A stretch of DNA of 19,814 nucleotides from Mycoemilia scoparia (taxonomy: Eukaryota; Kickxellomycota; Kickxellomycetes; Kickxellales; Kickxellaceae), in contig JANBPU010000283.1 in NCBI GenBank assembly GCA_027575805.1, positions 1-19,814 of the forward strand, in the 5' to 3' direction. The position numbers were made by a program, and so were the translations under genes. Under the pieces are notes generated by a model. It was given only the letters and a program-made list of their open reading frames with translations. It made no database searches and was not told the DNA's origin. Positions 17,319 to 19,814 of this stretch are shown one piece after another (the first letter of the stretch is position 1; each line of letters opens with the position of its first letter).

Positions 17319-19004
17319 ATGACATTACACGATTATCTGTCTAAACAGATTACAAAAGCAACCATGCTACTTCCTCAAAATGCTATAATACATTCCACAA
17401 AAAGCACGCTTCATAATATTACACTTGTATTTACTGGCTTCTTATCGGTTCAAGATTTGAAAAAGCAATATGAGGCCAACCAATTGGTTCAAAGTATCAC
17501 CTCTACAACTATTACCCTAGCAACAGCATTCATACTATACAAAATCGTCATGTTCATTTTATCACGATATTCGTTCAACAACAATTACAATGAAAACGAC
17601 ATAACAAAAACCAAAGATTCATCCAAAATTGCCGCATTAATATTTGTCCCATCTACTTCAATTTATCCATCCGATTTTTACACCACGCCAAATACTAAAA
17701 TCCCTATCCACACAATCATCAATGACTTTATAAATGATGGAACAATACAATTTCGTGGAGTTACTCCATTAGCATCCAGATCGGCAGAAGATGAAGAGTC
17801 AAAAGAATATCTTTTACATGAATTCAACAGATTTATATTGTTCAAACAAAGATTGGTCGATTATTACTGGTTTTACCGGAAGATCTTCCCTGAATATATA
17901 ATGCGAACAAGAGAGCGTGAAGAAGAGGTTTGGAGAGAGTATGTTGAAAATAATGGAAGGCTTTTGGAAGTCATTTTGGGACCAGATCGGTTATCACTAA
18001 TTGGGTGTTTTCATGTCCAAGAAGACGCTGATGATGATGATGATGATGATGATCAGGCAGTTGGGGGTGTCTCAAACAAAACAGTTGTTCTGGATAGTTT
18101 GGAAGATGCATTGAATGCTCAAATCGATAGAATCACTTATTCTTATCTTCAATTGGGAGATTCAATAGAAGAAGGACTGGAGAATGACGAGGAAGAGATT
18201 AGGAGAATATTGGAGATCAAAAAGAAAAGAAGGGTTTTGGATACTAATGGGATGTGGGGTGATCTTGGTGTTTATATAGCTGATGAATCCAAAGTTGCTG
18301 TTGATGTTTTGGTTCCATCTGTTGAACAGTATGAACATCTTTCATCTCTAGTTGATGCTAGTCAATTTGAAGATGAGCTGGTTCGCGGGGCTTTTGGAAG
18401 TTATCATGATTTGGATGATGAGACCAGCAAACTTTACAAGCCGGATCCAATACTGTCTCAAACAGAATCTTCAAATAACTTTGGTAATGTTAGTACTCTG
18501 GGAAAGCAGATGTATAGCCATGCTTTAGCTATAGATACTATAGATTGGATTGGAGCTAAAAACCTTGAACACTTTTTCAAGTCTGTCTATGATCGTCTCT
18601 TACCGGGTGGGCTATTCATGATACAGATGACATCCTCAAATACCACGCCAAAGCTATCCTTTGGAACCGAAAACATGCAATTCCACATGTTCAGGTTGCT
18701 TGAGCTTCAATATGGTGCTGACTCTTGGATGTTTTTATCATTTGAGGAATATCTATCTATAATTAGAAAATGTGGATTCCAAATCCAGACCATTGAAAAC
18801 ATATCCCAAGATGCCATTCTTACATATTCAGTGTGGAATTCAAGACTAGTCGAGTCAAAGCATATTGTTGAGGAAGAGTGTGGCGAAAAAAAGTATAGAG
18901 CTTGGTTGTTTTATTTAACTTGGGCACAAAGTTTGCTGACTAGAGGGCAATTGAGCAAACACCTTATACTTGCCACAAAATTACCAAAAAATGGACATAT
19001 ATGA
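17319..19004 (+). CDS. Divergent sphingolipid C9-methyltransferase/CFA-synthase-like protein, probable pseudoenzyme
   Basis: Single-exon ORF of 561 residues. Two hydrophobic stretches near the N-terminus (about 30-44 and 62-82) suggest a membrane anchor, as in fungal sphingolipid C9-methyltransferases. From about residue 125 it aligns in order with that family: KIPIHTIINDFINDGTI, LLEVILGP, SLEDALNAQ, the SAM-binding region, NLEHFFKSVYDRLLPGGLF, and a C-terminal RAWLFYLTWAQSLLTRGQLS. The key motifs are altered. The SAM glycine motif LDIGCGWG reads LDTNGMWG (307-314). The SLEMxEHVG-type motif reads AIDTIDWIG (404-412). The HYxxTxxxW element has lost its His-Tyr (ILTYSVW, 500-506). A (GAT)8 run gives eight Asp. 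No stop or frameshift interrupts it. A real, probably non-catalytic lipid-linked protein is inferred; a methyltransferase with unusual binding is the alternative. Confidence 0.82.
   Translation: MTLHDYLSKQITKATMLLPQNAIIHSTKSTLHNITLVFTGFLSVQDLKKQYEANQLVQSITSTTITLATAFILYKIVMFILSRYSFNNNYNENDITKTKDSSKIAALIFVPSTSIYPSDFYTTPNTKIPIHTIINDFINDGTIQFRGVTPLASRSAEDEESKEYLLHEFNRFILFKQRLVDYYWFYRKIFPEYIMRTREREEEVWREYVENNGRLLEVILGPDRLSLIGCFHVQEDADDDDDDDDQAVGGVSNKTVVLDSLEDALNAQIDRITYSYLQLGDSIEEGLENDEEEIRRILEIKKKRRVLDTNGMWGDLGVYIADESKVAVDVLVPSVEQYEHLSSLVDASQFEDELVRGAFGSYHDLDDETSKLYKPDPILSQTESSNNFGNVSTLGKQMYSHALAIDTIDWIGAKNLEHFFKSVYDRLLPGGLFMIQMTSSNTTPKLSFGTENMQFHMFRLLELQYGADSWMFLSFEEYLSIIRKCGFQIQTIENISQDAILTYSVWNSRLVESKHIVEEECGEKKYRAWLFYLTWAQSLLTRGQLSKHLILATKLPKNGHI
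18030..18053 (+). repeat. GAT trinucleotide microsatellite, coding
   Basis: Eight perfect GAT units encode a poly-Asp run within the acidic insert of the methyltransferase-like protein. Length variation would keep the reading frame. Confidence 0.95.
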
Positions 19005-19313
19005 TCATGATTGGTATCTACTGATAATAACTTTTATATAGAATATAACAAACTTTAATCTCCTTTTTTACCACCCTAATCATTATTACATAATAAAAAA
19101 TTGTTCCTCGTATTGTGTATTTGTGAAAGCGTGGTTTTAGCTTACTAATTAGTCAGAAAGTATCATAATCAAACCCAAAAGTATCAACTGTCTTGAATAA
19201 TCAATAAGGGTTTGGAAACTAATGCTTTATATGTGGACTGATGATGATGCTCTGATCTCATAACATTTGTTTCCATTTCATCCATTTTCAAAAATAAATA
19301 AATATATATAGAC
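19005..19313. other. Spacer before SDHAF1
   Basis: AT-rich spacer with no gene. It holds the 3' UTR of the methyltransferase-like gene (AATAAA at 19092-19097) and the SDHAF1 promoter. An A/T-rich stretch, AAATAAATAAATATATATAG, directly precedes the SDHAF1 ATG. Confidence 0.5.
19092..19097 (+). terminator. Candidate poly(A) signal for the methyltransferase-like gene
   Basis: AATAAA lies 88 nt past the stop at 19004. Placement fits a polyadenylation signal, without transcript support. Confidence 0.4.
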
Positions 19314-19668
19314 ATGTCTGCTAATGTCAGTGGGCGAAGACTCTCGGGTTTACAAAAGGATGTTTTGAAGTTGTATAGAGATTGTTTAAGAGCAATTAGA
19401 AAAAAGCCCAATGTAAGTACAATCACACTATTTCATAAATCGAATGCTCCCAGTTTTCTTATATTTTTAAAATGCTCTGAATAAACATGTATTTTATTAC
19501 CAGGAATCACAGCCCAGGTTTCGTGCCTATCTGAGACAAGAGTTTGACAAACAACGAAGCCAAATAAGTCATCGAGATGTGGCTGCCAATGAATATCTGT
19601 TGCGGATGGGGCGTCGTCGGTTAGCTCAGTACAGCAAATCAAGTATAAATGACATACACACAATTTAA
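19314..19668 (+). CDS. SDHAF1: Succinate dehydrogenase assembly factor 1, LYR protein (2 exons)
   Basis: Small mitochondrial matrix LYR-motif protein (yeast Sdh6) that helps put iron-sulfur clusters into the SDHB subunit of complex II (family knowledge). Exon 1 is 19314-19412 (33 codons), intron 19413-19503 (91 nt, GTAAGT to CAG), exon 2 19504-19668. The junction is phase 0 and the product is 87 residues; yeast has about 79 and human 115. The signature block SGLQKDVLKLYRDCLRAIRK (11-30) contains the LYR tripeptide at 20-22. It is followed by RFRAYLRQEF, then the conserved YLLRMGRRRLAQY. It ends shortly after INDIH, where the human protein has the similar IKDIH. No long presequence is visible, as is usual for LYR proteins. 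Confidence 0.93.
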
Positions 19669-19814
19669 GCAGGCCATTTCAAATAGATTTTTTACCCATT
19701 GCTTTTAGTGAATAATACTATTAATGAATTGAGTATATATATGGCAGAGTCTCCTCTAATAGTGTACCATGATTTCACCCCCATACATTTTGGGTATATA
19801 TATTTTTCAGAAAA
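19669..19814. other. SDHAF1 3' flank to window end
   Basis: Short AT-rich stretch with TATATA tracts. No gene, clear AATAAA or repeat copy is recognised. Confidence 0.4.

Noticed and set aside
19433..19663. Minus-strand ORF across SDHAF1 exon 2
   Set aside because: Antisense shadow; the + strand reading has the LYR-family signature and clean splice sites.
1..19814. CRISPR array, bacterial operon or prophage
   Set aside because: No regularly spaced direct repeats, spliceosomal introns throughout, and eukaryotic genes only.

Overview
The window is nuclear DNA from a eukaryote, most probably an early-diverging fungus. Splice donors are GTAAGT-like, introns run from about 75 to 260 nt, long intron-free ORFs sit next to intron-rich ones, and the spacers are AT-rich. 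The gene set also fits: a TWINKLE-type mitochondrial helicase, which ascomycete yeasts lack, beside fungal-type STT4, RAE1/GLE2, ESF1 and a relative of the fungal sphingolipid C9-methyltransferases. The exact lineage cannot be fixed from the sequence alone.

Layout, left to right. 1-1229 is a non-coding or relic stretch whose first ~76 bp is the tail of a dispersed repeat. 1230-3368 (+) is ESF1, a nucleolar 18S rRNA processing factor. It converges on a TWINKLE-like mitochondrial helicase at 3651-5795 (-). 6280-13148 (-) is the phosphatidylinositol 4-kinase STT4, built from four exons; its second intron contains a repeat copy. 13149-14712 is a 1.5-kb repeat-rich spacer. 14713-16425 (-) is the mRNA-export WD40 protein RAE1/GLE2, with six exons. 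16426-17318 is a divergent intergenic region packed with a foldback element, another repeat copy and a flanking duplication. 17319-19004 (+) is an uncharacterised membrane-anchored protein that aligns along its length with sphingolipid C9-methyltransferase/CFA synthase but has lost the catalytic signatures. 19314-19668 (+) is the two-exon SDHAF1/Sdh6 complex II assembly factor.

The genes are unrelated housekeeping functions: ribosome biogenesis, mtDNA replication, plasma-membrane PI4P synthesis, mRNA export, complex II assembly and probably membrane lipid biology. There is no operon or gene cluster. The most unusual content is (i) the apparent pseudo-methyltransferase, (ii) a ~145-bp dispersed repeat family with five recognisable copies in 20 kb, (iii) a ~204-bp foldback element, and (iv) a TWINKLE protein that keeps a four-cysteine zinc ribbon although its TOPRIM primase residues are altered.
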